From: Bacillota bacterium
Lineage (GTDB): Bacteria; Bacillota; Clostridia; Lachnospirales; Lachnospiraceae
DNA: 64,000 bases
Direction of reading: 5' to 3'
NCBI GenBank assembly: GCA_023386315.1
Contig: JAEWJZ010000010.1
Coordinates: 310,001-374,000, forward strand
A program made the translations under genes and the position numbers. This document shows, piece by piece, positions 27,535 to 36,400 of the stretch. The number at the start of each line of letters is the position of its first letter. Position 1 is the first letter of the stretch. The notes beneath the pieces were generated by a model. It worked only from the letters and a program-made list of their open reading frames with translations. It ran no database searches and was not told where the DNA came from.

Positions 27535-27966
27535 CTATATCACATAATTATTCATATAATCATTCTTATGAATCAGATCTGCAATGGTAATCCCGTCAAA
27601 GTAATCATTAATCAGCTTATTAAGGCCTTCCCACATCTCTAAAGTCTGGCACTGCCCGGCTCTGTCGCAGTTATTGGTCTCCCCTTCCAGGCAGGACACA
27701 GGAGCAAGAGAACCTTCCGTAAGCCGTAAAATGCTTCCCACTGTATAAAGCTCCGGATCCTTAGCCAGCTTGTAGCCGCCGCCTTTCCCTCTTAAAGAGA
27801 TCAGGAGATTATTTTTACTTAAAACAGAGACTATGGATTCCAAATATTTTTCTGATATCTCCTGCCTTTGGGCAATATCCATCAGTGTAATAAATTCTCC
27901 GTTATTGTGCTCTGCCAGATCAATCATGAGTCTGATGGCATAACGGCCTTTCGTTGAAATTTTCAT
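27535..27966 (-). CDS. Rrf2 family regulator (IscR-like)
   Basis: 143 aa winged-helix regulator (MKISTKGRYAIRLMIDLA, then ISEKYLESIVSVLSKNNLLISLRGKGGGYKLA). Three Cys lie at the position of the IscR cluster ligands (SCLEGETNNCDRAGQC), so it may hold an iron-sulfur cluster and report iron-sulfur or cysteine status. ATG 27966 is 8 bases after AAGGAGG; an ATG two codons earlier is too close to that site. It is the last gene of the tcdA group. Confidence 0.88.
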   Translation of the reverse strand: MKISTKGRYAIRLMIDLAEHNNGEFITLMDIAQRQEISEKYLESIVSVLSKNNLLISLRGKGGGYKLAKDPELYTVGSILRLTEGSLAPVSCLEGETNNCDRAGQCQTLEMWEGLNKLINDYFDGITIADLIHKNDYMNNYVI

Positions 27967-28024
27967 ATGCATAACCTCCTTATCATAATTTACCACAAGG
28001 TTAATATGTTTTTCAAGTCTATTT

Positions 28025-29227
28025 CTAATATTCTTCCAGATTTTCTTTTTTACCAGCCGTTTTCTCATCATAATCATCCAGGAAATGATGAACAGCCCCA
28101 TCCTTTTTATAAGCAATTATGGTATTTAAATTCACATTCTCCACGCTTTTAAATAAATTGCCCTCAATATAGGGGTTGGTCTCCTTCAGCTGCCTGATCA
28201 GATTCTTAATCTCCACCCGTTTGGAACCGGTATTTCCATCTGTTCTGCAGGTGGTGCAGGTATCGGTAAACCGACATGCGCACTGGATAAAATGAAGATC
28301 GTTGTAATCCCGCCACCGTTTGATGTCATCTTCTCTGATGAGGTACAGCGGACGGATGAGCTCCATACCTTCAAAATTGGTGCTGTGCAGCTTTGGCATC
28401 ATGGTCTGGATCTGGCCTCCGTACATCATTCCCATGAGAATGGTCTCAATCACATCGTCATAGTGATGACCTAGTGCGATCTTATTGCAGCCCAGTTCCT
28501 TCGCCTTACTGTACAAGTGCCCCCGTCGCATTCTTGCACACAGATAGCAGGGGGATTTCTCCACTTCATAGACAGCATCAAAAATCTGTGTTTCAAATAC
28601 GGTAATTGGAATATTTAAAAGTCTGGCATTGTTTTCAATCACCTGGCGGTTTGTCTCGTGATAGCCCGGATCCATAACAAGAAATACCAGCTCGAACGGA
28701 AACTTGTTGTGGCGCCGGATCTCCTGAAACAGCTTTGCCATCAGCATGGAGTCCTTGCCTCCTGAGATGCAAACGGCTATCTTGTCATTTTCCTTCACAA
28801 GCTCATATTCATTGATTGCTTTGGCAAATTTACTGAACAGCTCCTTATGGAATTTCTTCCGGATACTCTTTTCAATCTCTTCCAGCCGCCCCTGACCCTT
28901 CTCTTCTTTCTTCATGGCCTGAATGAGCCAGGCTCCATAGCCGCCTGTCAAGCTATAGGCCATATATCCCTTTTCTCTTAAAGTTTCTGCCGCTTCTTCG
29001 CTGATCACACCCTTTAAGCAATACAAAACAATCTTTTTCTCTTTGGGAAGCGTGCACTCATCTGCTGATAATGCTTCCATATCCATGTGGATAGCACCGG
29101 GAATAAATCCGTGCTGATAGGCTCTTTCCTCTCTGATGTCCACCAGAATATATTCTGCCTGATCCAGCTGCTCTAACTGCTGTAATGACAGACTGCATTC
29201 ACATGTATCCCTGTATTCTGAACCCAT
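28025..29227 (-). CDS. rhodanese-TtcA fusion, probable tRNA 2-thiolation enzyme
   Basis: 400 aa in two parts. Residues about 15-110 form a rhodanese domain (VDIREERAYQHGFIPGAIHM; active Cys in VLYCLKGV). Residues about 125-370 form a PP-loop ATPase of the TtcA type, with SGGKDSMLM, a CYLCARMRRGHLY Cys pair and a downstream Cys group (CACRFTDTCTTC) that could bind a 4Fe-4S cluster. TtcA adds sulfur to cytidine 32 of tRNA. The fused rhodanese could supply persulfide sulfur directly, which is an inference. It lies 21 bp after tcdA, another tRNA modification gene. Confidence 0.85.
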   Translation of the reverse strand: MGSEYRDTCECSLSLQQLEQLDQAEYILVDIREERAYQHGFIPGAIHMDMEALSADECTLPKEKKIVLYCLKGVISEEAAETLREKGYMAYSLTGGYGAWLIQAMKKEEKGQGRLEEIEKSIRKKFHKELFSKFAKAINEYELVKENDKIAVCISGGKDSMLMAKLFQEIRRHNKFPFELVFLVMDPGYHETNRQVIENNARLLNIPITVFETQIFDAVYEVEKSPCYLCARMRRGHLYSKAKELGCNKIALGHHYDDVIETILMGMMYGGQIQTMMPKLHSTNFEGMELIRPLYLIREDDIKRWRDYNDLHFIQCACRFTDTCTTCRTDGNTGSKRVEIKNLIRQLKETNPYIEGNLFKSVENVNLNTIIAYKKDGAVHHFLDDYDEKTAGKKENLEEY

Positions 29228-29248
29228 ATCTTTATCTCCTCATTCCTT

Positions 29249-30016
29249 TTAAGCTTTCTGCTGCCCGCCTGCAAGGTCTTTAATAACCTCTCCGGCGATG
29301 ATCAGACCTGCAACAGACGGCACAAACGCAAGACTTCCGGGAATATCCCGTCTCTCCGTACACTTATGCGCAGCTCCGGGAGGGCAGATACAGTTTGTCC
29401 GGCAGCTGATGGACATATCCTCGATGGGCCTGGTTGGTATTTCCTTTGAATAAACCACCTTAAGCTTTTTCACTCCCCGTTTCTTTAACTCTCTTCTCAT
29501 GACCTTCGCAAGAGGACAAACCGATGTCTTGTAAATGTCAGCAACCTCAAACTTGGTGGGATCTAACTTATTGCCAGCCCCCATACAGCTGATGACCGGA
29601 ACGCCTGCCTCTTTTGCCTGCATGACAAGCTGAAGCTTGGCTGTCACCGTATCCACCGCATCCACCACATAATCATAGTCCTGAAAGGAAAAATCTCCCG
29701 CATTCTCTGGAAGAAAGAAGCATTTGTGCATCTCTACCTCTGCCTCCGGATTAATCTCTAAAATCCGCTCTTTCATTACTTCAACCTTATATTTTCCCAC
29801 CGTTTTTCTGGTGGCTATAATCTGTCTGTTAATATTGGTCAGACATACCTTATCATCATCAACAAGAACAAAGGAACGGACTCCGCTTCTTACCAGAGCT
29901 TCCACAACATATCCGCCCACTCCGCCAATTCCAAATACGGCAACTTTCGCTTCTGACAGACGCTTCATAGCATCTTCCCCCAGTAACAGCTGGGTTCTGG
30001 AAAACTGATTTAACAA
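29249..30016 (-). CDS. tcdA: tRNA threonylcarbamoyladenosine dehydratase (TcdA/YgdL, ThiF family)
   Basis: 255 aa E1-like enzyme that cyclises t6A37 of tRNA to ct6A using ATP. The nucleotide site is VFGIGGVGGYVVEALVRSG (residues 27-45). NINRQ and DAVDT further identify the ThiF fold, and SCMGAGNKLDP is typical of TcdA. Cys residues near 210-225 (SCRTNCICPPG) are conserved in this group. It is first in a group with the rhodanese-TtcA and Rrf2 genes. Confidence 0.92.
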   Translation of the reverse strand: MLNQFSRTQLLLGEDAMKRLSEAKVAVFGIGGVGGYVVEALVRSGVRSFVLVDDDKVCLTNINRQIIATRKTVGKYKVEVMKERILEINPEAEVEMHKCFFLPENAGDFSFQDYDYVVDAVDTVTAKLQLVMQAKEAGVPVISCMGAGNKLDPTKFEVADIYKTSVCPLAKVMRRELKKRGVKKLKVVYSKEIPTRPIEDMSISCRTNCICPPGAAHKCTERRDIPGSLAFVPSVAGLIIAGEVIKDLAGGQQKA

Positions 30017-30054
30017 ATGAATCTACCTCTTTCTACATTTTCTGCCTGATGGTA

Positions 30055-30097
30055 TAAAAAAACACACTTCAAGTAATTATACTTCGAAAAGTGTGTT
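30055..30097 (-). terminator. terminator of the CsoR-family gene
   Basis: AACACACTT / AAGTGTGTT stem with a 19-base loop. On the minus strand it ends in TTTTTTT just before the tcdA start. Confidence 0.75.
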
Positions 30098-30146
30098 TGG
30101 GCAATTCATTTTTACTGGATATGGTTTCCTTACGATGGGAACCGGT

Positions 30147-30491
30147 TTATTTAATAAAACGGTCAATGGCCTTGTTTAAATCATCAATTGCCTGCTTGTC
30201 TCCTGATTCCACCGCGTCCACAATACAATGTTCAATATGATCTTTGATAATCACTTTTCCTGTCTGATTCAATGCCGATATGACTGCTGACAGCTGAATC
30301 AGCACCTCACTGCAGTCTCTTTCATCACTGACCATACGTTTCACAGATTCCAAATGTCCGATCGCACGGGACAGCCGGTTGATAACCATCTTTGTATTCG
30401 TATGCTTATGCGGGTGTCCGGGTAAATGGGAATGGGTATATTCGGTTCCATCCTCTGCCTTATGTGTGTGATATTCCATGTTCTCGTTCAT
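30147..30491 (-). CDS. CsoR/FrmR-family metal-sensing repressor
   Basis: 114 aa. A His-rich lead (residues 8-30: HTHKAEDGTEYTHSHLPGHPHKH) precedes the all-helical CsoR domain. The copper-type ligand set is present: Cys in RDCSEVL and His...Cys in DHIEHC. These proteins repress metal efflux or aldehyde-detoxification genes until a ligand binds. No obvious target lies beside it; downstream is its own terminator and upstream a divergent acetyltransferase gene. Copper, nickel or persulfide sensing are all possible. Confidence 0.85.
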   Translation of the reverse strand: MNENMEYHTHKAEDGTEYTHSHLPGHPHKHTNTKMVINRLSRAIGHLESVKRMVSDERDCSEVLIQLSAVISALNQTGKVIIKDHIEHCIVDAVESGDKQAIDDLNKAIDRFIK

Positions 30492-30571
30492 ATTTGCTAC
30501 TCTCCTCCATACTACCCTATTGTACTCCAGATTTCATTTTTTCACAAGATGGTATGAAAATTCAGGTTTTC

Positions 30572-30600
30572 TTGACATTCCCTTCCATTTATGTTACGCT
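30572..30600 (+). promoter_or_regulatory. candidate promoter of the acetyltransferase gene
   Basis: TTGACA at 30572 and TACGCT at 30595 with a 17-bp spacer, 35 bp upstream of the start codon. The -35 is consensus and the -10 is weak. Confidence 0.5.
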
Positions 30601-30634
30601 CTTACTCCAAAATTCATTACTATAGGAGGAAAAC

Positions 30635-31183
30635 ATGTCAACAATCTATGAAACCAGGCGGCTTTTACTAAGAACACCAGAACTGTCCTTTGCACCCATG
30701 GTCACGGACTATTATCTAAGAAATCGTGAATTTTTATCGGAATGGGAACCTGTCAGAGACGAAGAATTTTATACTCAGGAATATCAGAAAAAACAGCTGG
30801 AAAACCAAATCGCAGACAGAAATTCTTTAAAGCTGTGGATCTCAAAAGAAGGTGAAGAGGACAAAGTGATCGGCGCCCTGGCATTTAACAATATCGTAAA
30901 AGGCGTGTTCCTCTCCTGCTTCCTTGGCTATAACCTGGATAAAGATGAAATAAACATGGGCTATATGACGGAAGCTGTAAAAAAAGGAATTGAAATCATG
31001 TTTCGGGACTACGGTCTTCACCGGATTGAAGCCAATATTATGCCCCGTAATATAAGATCGCTTAAAGTGACGCAAAAACTTGGATTTAAAGAAGAGGGGC
31101 TTTCCCCTCAGTATTTAAAAATCAATGGAAAATGGGAAGATCACCTTCATATGGTATTATTAAACCATGAATTGAATGAATAA
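30635..31183 (+). CDS. GNAT acetyltransferase, RimJ/RimL-like
   Basis: 182 aa GNAT-fold enzyme of the RimJ/RimL group, which acetylates protein N-termini or small amines with acetyl-CoA. TRRLLLRTPE at the N-terminus, the GYMTEAVKKGIEIMF acetyl-CoA loop and HRIEANIMPRNIRSLKVTQKLGFKEEG are characteristic. AGGAGG precedes the ATG by 7 bases. It stands alone and its substrate is unknown. Confidence 0.9.
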   Translation: MSTIYETRRLLLRTPELSFAPMVTDYYLRNREFLSEWEPVRDEEFYTQEYQKKQLENQIADRNSLKLWISKEGEEDKVIGALAFNNIVKGVFLSCFLGYNLDKDEINMGYMTEAVKKGIEIMFRDYGLHRIEANIMPRNIRSLKVTQKLGFKEEGLSPQYLKINGKWEDHLHMVLLNHELNE

Positions 31184-31230
31184 TGGGCGGTTGCAAAATG
31201 GCTGGTTTTCAGTCATTGGGCAACACAGAT

Positions 31231-31264
31231 GGAAACCGCCAAAAGCAATGCTGAGGGCGGTTTC
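31231..31264 (+). terminator. terminator of the acetyltransferase gene
   Basis: GAAACCGCC / GGCGGTTTC perfect stem with a 16-base loop. Only a short T-rich tail follows. Confidence 0.6.
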
Positions 31265-31312
31265 TCGTTAAATATAGAATCAAATTATTAGAGTTAGGAG
31301 TTCACTTTAAGC

Positions 31313-31549
31313 CTAAGCTGATAGTATTTTATTAGCTATCTCTATACAGTCCTGCTTTGTCTTCTTAAAAACATCTTCTCCGAAAGCATTTAAAAAAATA
31401 GTGAGAATTCCATCAGCAATTACCTCATGGTCTTTTGTTATCCTCAATAGATCTTCAACTTTCTCAACTTCTGAGTGATACTCATCGCCTGGTGCGTGTG
31501 ATATTAAATCAATAGGATCCCACCAGTCAATTATTTCTTTTACGGACAT
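31313..31549 (-). CDS. DUF1871-like small protein, possible immunity protein
   Basis: 78 aa. The pattern IIDWWDPIDLISHAPGDEYHSEV, followed by ILTIFLNAFGEDVF and CIEIANKIL, matches DUF1871-type proteins. Start 31549 lies 8 bases after GAGGG; a longer frame upstream has no ribosome site. Proteins of this kind are often found near polymorphic toxins, and here it is 2 kb downstream of an RHS gene in the same direction. An immunity role is inference from context only. Confidence 0.65.
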   Translation of the reverse strand: MSVKEIIDWWDPIDLISHAPGDEYHSEVEKVEDLLRITKDHEVIADGILTIFLNAFGEDVFKKTKQDCIEIANKILSA

Positions 31550-31846
31550 TTTTAACCCTCTATTTCCCAAAGAGTTGCTTGACAACTGCCTGCATTCCTA
31601 CAGCATTTATCAACACGAACATAAATATTAGTAAAACTATACTTCAATTAAATTATCCATATCAGTAACTCTCCATATACTTACGAGTTTTTAGGGCTTC
31701 TCGTTATGTTATTTGGTTACTGCATCCACTACTTTTAAGTCTTCAATTATGCTATCAATATCTTCTTTTTTGTAAGAGTAGCTAGTAATCATCAATTATG
31801 GTGATAGATTAGAGATAACAGATGGTTTTTTGCCAATTATACCAGA
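31550..31846 (-). other. AT-rich gap with a short decayed coding remnant
   Basis: About 300 bases without an intact gene. A 27-codon leftward frame (31709-31792, MITSYSYKKEDIDSII...) ends in a natural-looking helical tail but has no body upstream, so it is probably the C-terminal scrap of a lost gene. Confidence 0.4.
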
Positions 31847-32286
31847 TTAAAATTTCGCTTGAAATATCTCATCGTTTCCGATACATTCGTCAATAATGCT
31901 CCATTGGATTTTTTCCGCACATATCCAAGTTCCATCATGTCTTTCTATTTCGTTTTCTATCCTACCGCTGCAATCTGCCCAGTAGATATATCCGTTTTTT
32001 AAAAAAACTGTTGCATCATGAATTTCACATGTGTAGTTATCATTGCATGGGGCTAAGTGTAGCACAGCTAGTCCTTAAATCTTATGACAATCGCCATTGG
32101 ATTTTTCAATTGTCTTTGAAAAACCATGTCAACAGTTCGTTTATCATTGACTGGATTCATCGACAAATCCTTATCAACAAAAGCCCTACTGACATATCTA
32201 ATCTCTTTTATACAAGAATCGTGAAAATGTCCAAACAAACTAATAAAACTATTTATATCTTCTTCTATTTAGATTTCATTCCACAT
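31847..32286 (-). pseudogene. broken immunity-like conserved hypothetical gene
   Basis: Joining frames gives one protein that reads like a known Firmicutes hypothetical family: MWNEI at 32286, a TAA at codon 6, then DINSFISLFGHFHDSCIKE and VFQRQLKNPMAIVIRFKD. A frame shift at about 32070 leads into LHLAPCNDNYTCEIHDATVF, NGYIYWADC and ICAEKIQWSIIDE. The FHDSC, FQRQ and IYWAD landmarks in order show it was once one gene of about 145 codons. It now has at least one stop and one frameshift. Neighbouring RHS debris suggests a retired immunity gene; that role is inferred. Confidence 0.7.
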
Positions 32287-32331
32287 AAATCTTACCTCAT
32301 AAATTAATTTGAAGCATATGCCCCAATTTCC

Positions 32332-32443
32332 CTGGCTCTCGGTCAGTTTCCTCACCTGGGTACTGTGACACAGGCCATCTCCACGGTACTGATATGTAAT
32401 CTCCTTGTCATCCGGATTGATCCGGATCAATTGATTGAATCCG
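32332..32443 (-). pseudogene. orphan fragment of an RHS gene
   Basis: About 37 codons read GFNQLIRINPDDKEITYQYRGDG, then HSTQVRKLTES. This matches the intact RHS gene near 34625-34740 (GFNQLIQINQDDKEITYQYRGDGLRHSTQVRKLTES) in both protein and DNA, with scattered changes. It lies outside any open frame, downstream of the intact gene and in the same direction. This is what is left when an RHS tip is displaced by recombination. Confidence 0.85.
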
Positions 32444-32529
32444 GTGGGAACCTTCTTTTGATAGGTACCTGATAGCTAAGGCTGCTTCTTTTATGGTATT
32501 TTCAACACTTCTACTAGATATATTAATGC

Positions 32530-32847
32530 TTATTCAATTGTGGTAATCACTATTTCGAATAAATTTCTATCATGCTTTCTATTTGTACCTGCAAAATCGC
32601 ATACGAATACTATAGAAAATGTTTTTGTTGTCTTCTTTTCTACAGTAAATTTGTCGTTTGTTAGCTCTTGGCTATAACCCTTTAAGTTTTCACTTTTCAG
32701 TAAATCTAACTCAACATCATCTTTTAAAATAGCATTAAGTTGAAATGACTTATCAACTGAACTAAAATTCTTAATTGTTAATTCGCATTTAATATATACC
32801 TTTTCACCTTCAACATAAAAATCTAAAAAGTAACTTGAGTCTTTCAC
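32530..32847 (-). CDS. hypothetical protein, possibly N-truncated
   Basis: About 105 aa of regular beta-strand pattern (YFLDFYVEGEKVYIKCELTIKNFSS, FTVEKKTTKTFSIVFVCDF), like a small immunoglobulin-type fold. The only start available is GTG 32847, without a ribosome site. The frame is open for another 24 codons or so with no ATG, so the front is probably missing. It could be an orphan toxin tip, an immunity protein or a remnant. No family recognised. Confidence 0.45.
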   Translation of the reverse strand: MKDSSYFLDFYVEGEKVYIKCELTIKNFSSVDKSFQLNAILKDDVELDLLKSENLKGYSQELTNDKFTVEKKTTKTFSIVFVCDFAGTNRKHDRNLFEIVITTIE

Positions 32848-32973
32848 AATTCGTAGATCATCATTTTTATTATTAATTATAAAGAATATGGTGTTGTATA
32901 ATTTCTTTCTGTTAAATCATGTCTGCACATTGGGGTAATAATTATGAATAATTAGTGTAATATTTACTTTCCC

Positions 32974-33198
32974 CTATCGTTCTCTCAAAGGTTTGTCGTA
33001 CCAGTTCTTTTCGACATATTTGTAGTAAGTAGGCTGCCGTTTTATCTCTTTGATCCATCCGCCATAACCTCCTGCTTCTAATTGTTCTGTAATATCTTTC
33101 CGTAACGCTATACAGAAAGCAACTATCTCAAATGACTTTAGAAGTTGCTTTCTGTATTTAAATCTTTTTATATCTATATAAACTTGAAAATCATTGCT
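32974..33198 (-). pseudogene. remnant coding frame without a start codon
   Basis: A 74-codon open frame with protein-like content (KSFEIVAFCIALRKDITEQL, GGWIKEIKRQPTYYKYVEKNW) but no ATG, GTG or TTG with a ribosome site. It ends in TAG. It appears to be the 3' part of a lost gene in the RHS debris field; the family is not recognised. Confidence 0.5.
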
Positions 33199-33223
33199 TT
33201 ATAACCATGAACCAGTGATACTA

Positions 33224-33481
33224 TCAGAGAACAAAAATGCCATATAATATTGGTACTATAAATACCAAAATCTTAAGAGTATACTCAATAATATGTTCTT
33301 CTCGAGGTTCCAGAATCTTATATTTACTCACTAATAAATTCACGCCTATATATATACAAATAAGTACAAAGAAATACTTATCTAATGGTGGATAGCTTTT
33401 AGGATAATGAAGGCGTATACATAAAAATATAAAAAATATAATATCTGCAATCCAACTGCTAATTCTGATATATCTCTTCAA
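33224..33481 (-). CDS. three-helix membrane protein, candidate RHS immunity protein
   Basis: 85 aa, almost entirely three membrane helices (about 8-27, 36-53, 67-85) joined by short charged loops (KILEPREEH). It starts with TTG 12 bp after the RHS stop. The AAGGAG ribosome site overlaps the RHS stop codon (TAAGGAG), so its translation is tied to the toxin gene. That position is the hallmark of immunity genes. A membrane immunity protein would fit a toxin that attacks the membrane. No family is recognised; the role is inferred from coupling. Confidence 0.65.
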   Translation of the reverse strand: MKRYIRISSWIADIIFFIFLCIRLHYPKSYPPLDKYFFVLICIYIGVNLLVSKYKILEPREEHIIEYTLKILVFIVPILYGIFVL

Positions 33482-33493
33482 AACCGTATCTCC

Positions 33494-36400
33494 TTATTTT
33501 TTTCGATATAAATTATAATATGGTCTTCCATTCACTTCGGAATGAACAAGTATATAGTAATCCAGTCTTACTCCTCCCCCCGTAACTTCCGTTGACAATG
33601 TAATACTTGTTGCTGAAGAACCCCCTGGCCATTCGCAATATTCTGCACCAACTCCCATTGAAGTACTAATGTCCACAAACCACTCACTGTATGCTTCGGG
33701 TGTATCTGAATTTTCTACTATACCCAATGCAACTGAACCACTAACTGGCATGATTCCAATTGAACCACCACCACCAACATGGATATACCCGGCTGTGTAA
33801 TCGCTCGCATTTCCTTGAAGATATGAGTATCCGATTGTTGCAGAAAATGGCGAAATCGGAAGACCTGCCGAAATACTAACATCAAACACAAAATCATGAT
33901 TCAGTACAAAATCAGCATACTGTTTGCCCATCCAATGTGCGACCGCATAGGTAGAATCACCTCCAGTTATAAAACCAGAATGATTGTTCTGCCCTTTTTC
34001 TTGTTTGGGATTTGTACGTGTATTGTTATCCCGCCGTGGATCAGCGATAGAACCTTGTCCACCACTTGCTGCTGATGCTATTCCGTGCCAGAGTCCCCTA
34101 ATGAACTCCCACACATCATTACCCATTGGATCAATATATCTAACGGGGTTGTTAATTCCATAACTATAAAGATTATAGCTTTGCATGATAGCAAGGATGT
34201 TAGGTACTTTTATCTTATTTTCATTATACATGGGATTGGCTCCATAAATCATATTGCCTGGATGCCAGTGTGTATCCTCTGTAATAAAACGGCCTGTTGT
34301 TGGTCGATAGCTCCGTGCCCGCAGGTAATACGTACTACTGCTCAAATCGTAGTACTCCCCACAATACCGGAACGGATTCTCGTCCTCTTTATCTGGGTTT
34401 CTCTCAATTCCAAAAGCATCATACTCATATGAAGCTTTACACGTTCCGTTTTGACCCAACAGCTGGGTTACATCTCCATGTTCATTAAATATATAGTAGT
34501 ATACCATACCATCTATTTCTTTGGCAATTAAATTGAATCCCCTTAAATAAGTTATATTCTTTCCGCCGTCAGCCTGTTCTGCAACAATATTGCTTCCATC
34601 CCAACAATACAAAGTTGTTTTCCACTGACTTTCGGTCAGTTTCCTTACCTGGGTGCTATGACGCAGTCCATCTCCGCGGTACTGATATGTAATCTCTTTG
34701 TCATCCTGATTGATCTGGATCAATTGGTTGAATCCATCATAATGTCTCCACTCATAAACGGTGGGAGTTACAGTTTTCATGCCCCCTGATAACTTGACGT
34801 TTCCTGGATAGTGGGGCGTTGGAGATGTTTTCTCCCAAATCCGGAAGGTTTCATTCCCATTATCATCATAGCGGTACCGATAAGTTTCAGTTGTTTTACC
34901 CTGCTTTTTTGTCTCCTTTTCCAACCAGTTGTTCAAACCATATTCATAGCTGTTAACACTGACCAACTCATCCTTAGTTCTTCCTTCCACCATCATTTTT
35001 ATGCGGTTAGAATAGGCGTCATAGGTATAAAACGTCCGCTTCCAGTCGGAATAATCTTCCTCTGTCAGACGGCCTAGCCGGTCATAACAATAGGCGATTG
35101 TAACTGGTGTAGAAACAGCTTTGTTAATCTTGGTTAAAATGTTTCCATCTACATCATAGCTGTATTCCCATGCAGAAATCACAATTCCCTGCCGTTTATT
35201 CTCCAATGATGTTACACGATTACCATCATTATACTTATATCTGGTTTCCATTCCGGACTGGGGATAACGAAGGGTTTTACGGTTGTCTTTTTCATCATAT
35301 TCATATTCCGCCAGTACCACCCCGGCAGCACTGTCTTTTCTTACCTGCTTTAAACGGTATAAGTCATCATACACATAATACAAACTGACATCCGGATTAG
35401 CTTTTCCCTGGCAGGTCAGTTTAAAGAACTGACGATTTCCATATATATCATAAGTATAATTCTTCACCACATTTTCCGGATCTTCCTGGTGGATAAGCTG
35501 GTCCTTATTGTTATAGCGGTACGTTGTCTCCATGAAACTGGCTTGTTTTCCTTCTACGTATTCCCGAATGGATTCCCGGATTCGCTTTCCATTTTTGCCA
35601 TAGGCATATTCCCGTTGGCTGACTGACAGTCCATCAGGAGTTTTCTTTTGTACGGTTTCCTTTATCACACGTTCCAGGGCATCATGCTGATAAATGGTCT
35701 GGTCTTTGTTCCTGTCCGTTTTCTTCTGAAGCCTTCCGGCTTTGTCATATACATAGTATTCCGTATAACCGCGGGCATCCGTCATTGTTGTAACATTTCC
35801 AAAGCGGTCATAGGTATATGTTACCACCTCTCTACCTTCGCCAGACGGCGTATCACCAGTTCTCCTTAGAATGATCCGATTCATCGCATCATACCGGCAG
35901 GTGGTCTTAATCCAGTTGCCTGGGTTTAAGTACTGGTAGGTATCGGTTAATCGGTTCCTGGCATCATAAACATACTGGGTCTCCTGCCAGCCATCTTTTT
36001 GTGCCTTCTTTTCCTCTATGATATTACCGGCACCATCATAGTAATATTTCGTAATCTGACTGCGGTGATCAAATGGTGCCGTAATTTTAACCAGACGTCC
36101 TGCCTTGTCGTATTGGAATTCGGTTTTCTTTCCTGTCTCATCCCATTGGAATCGTTTATTGCCTAACCCATCATATTGAATGCTGGTTATTCGCTCCTGT
36201 CCGGAATCCGTGCGTATGGATTTTACGACACGGCCAGCATAATCATACTCCCAGCGTTCCTCTTTGTTAGCAGCATCAATTTTTCGTATCTTGTTACCTG
36301 CATTGTCATATTCGTAGGTAAACACCCTTTCTCCCGCTAAAATCTCCTTCCGGACCTGGCCTTTTTGGTCTTTATAACATTCCGCCACAATATCCGGAGT

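Noticed and set aside
32011..32307. 98-codon plus-strand frame
   Set aside because: It is the complement of the broken leftward gene, whose residues match a protein family.
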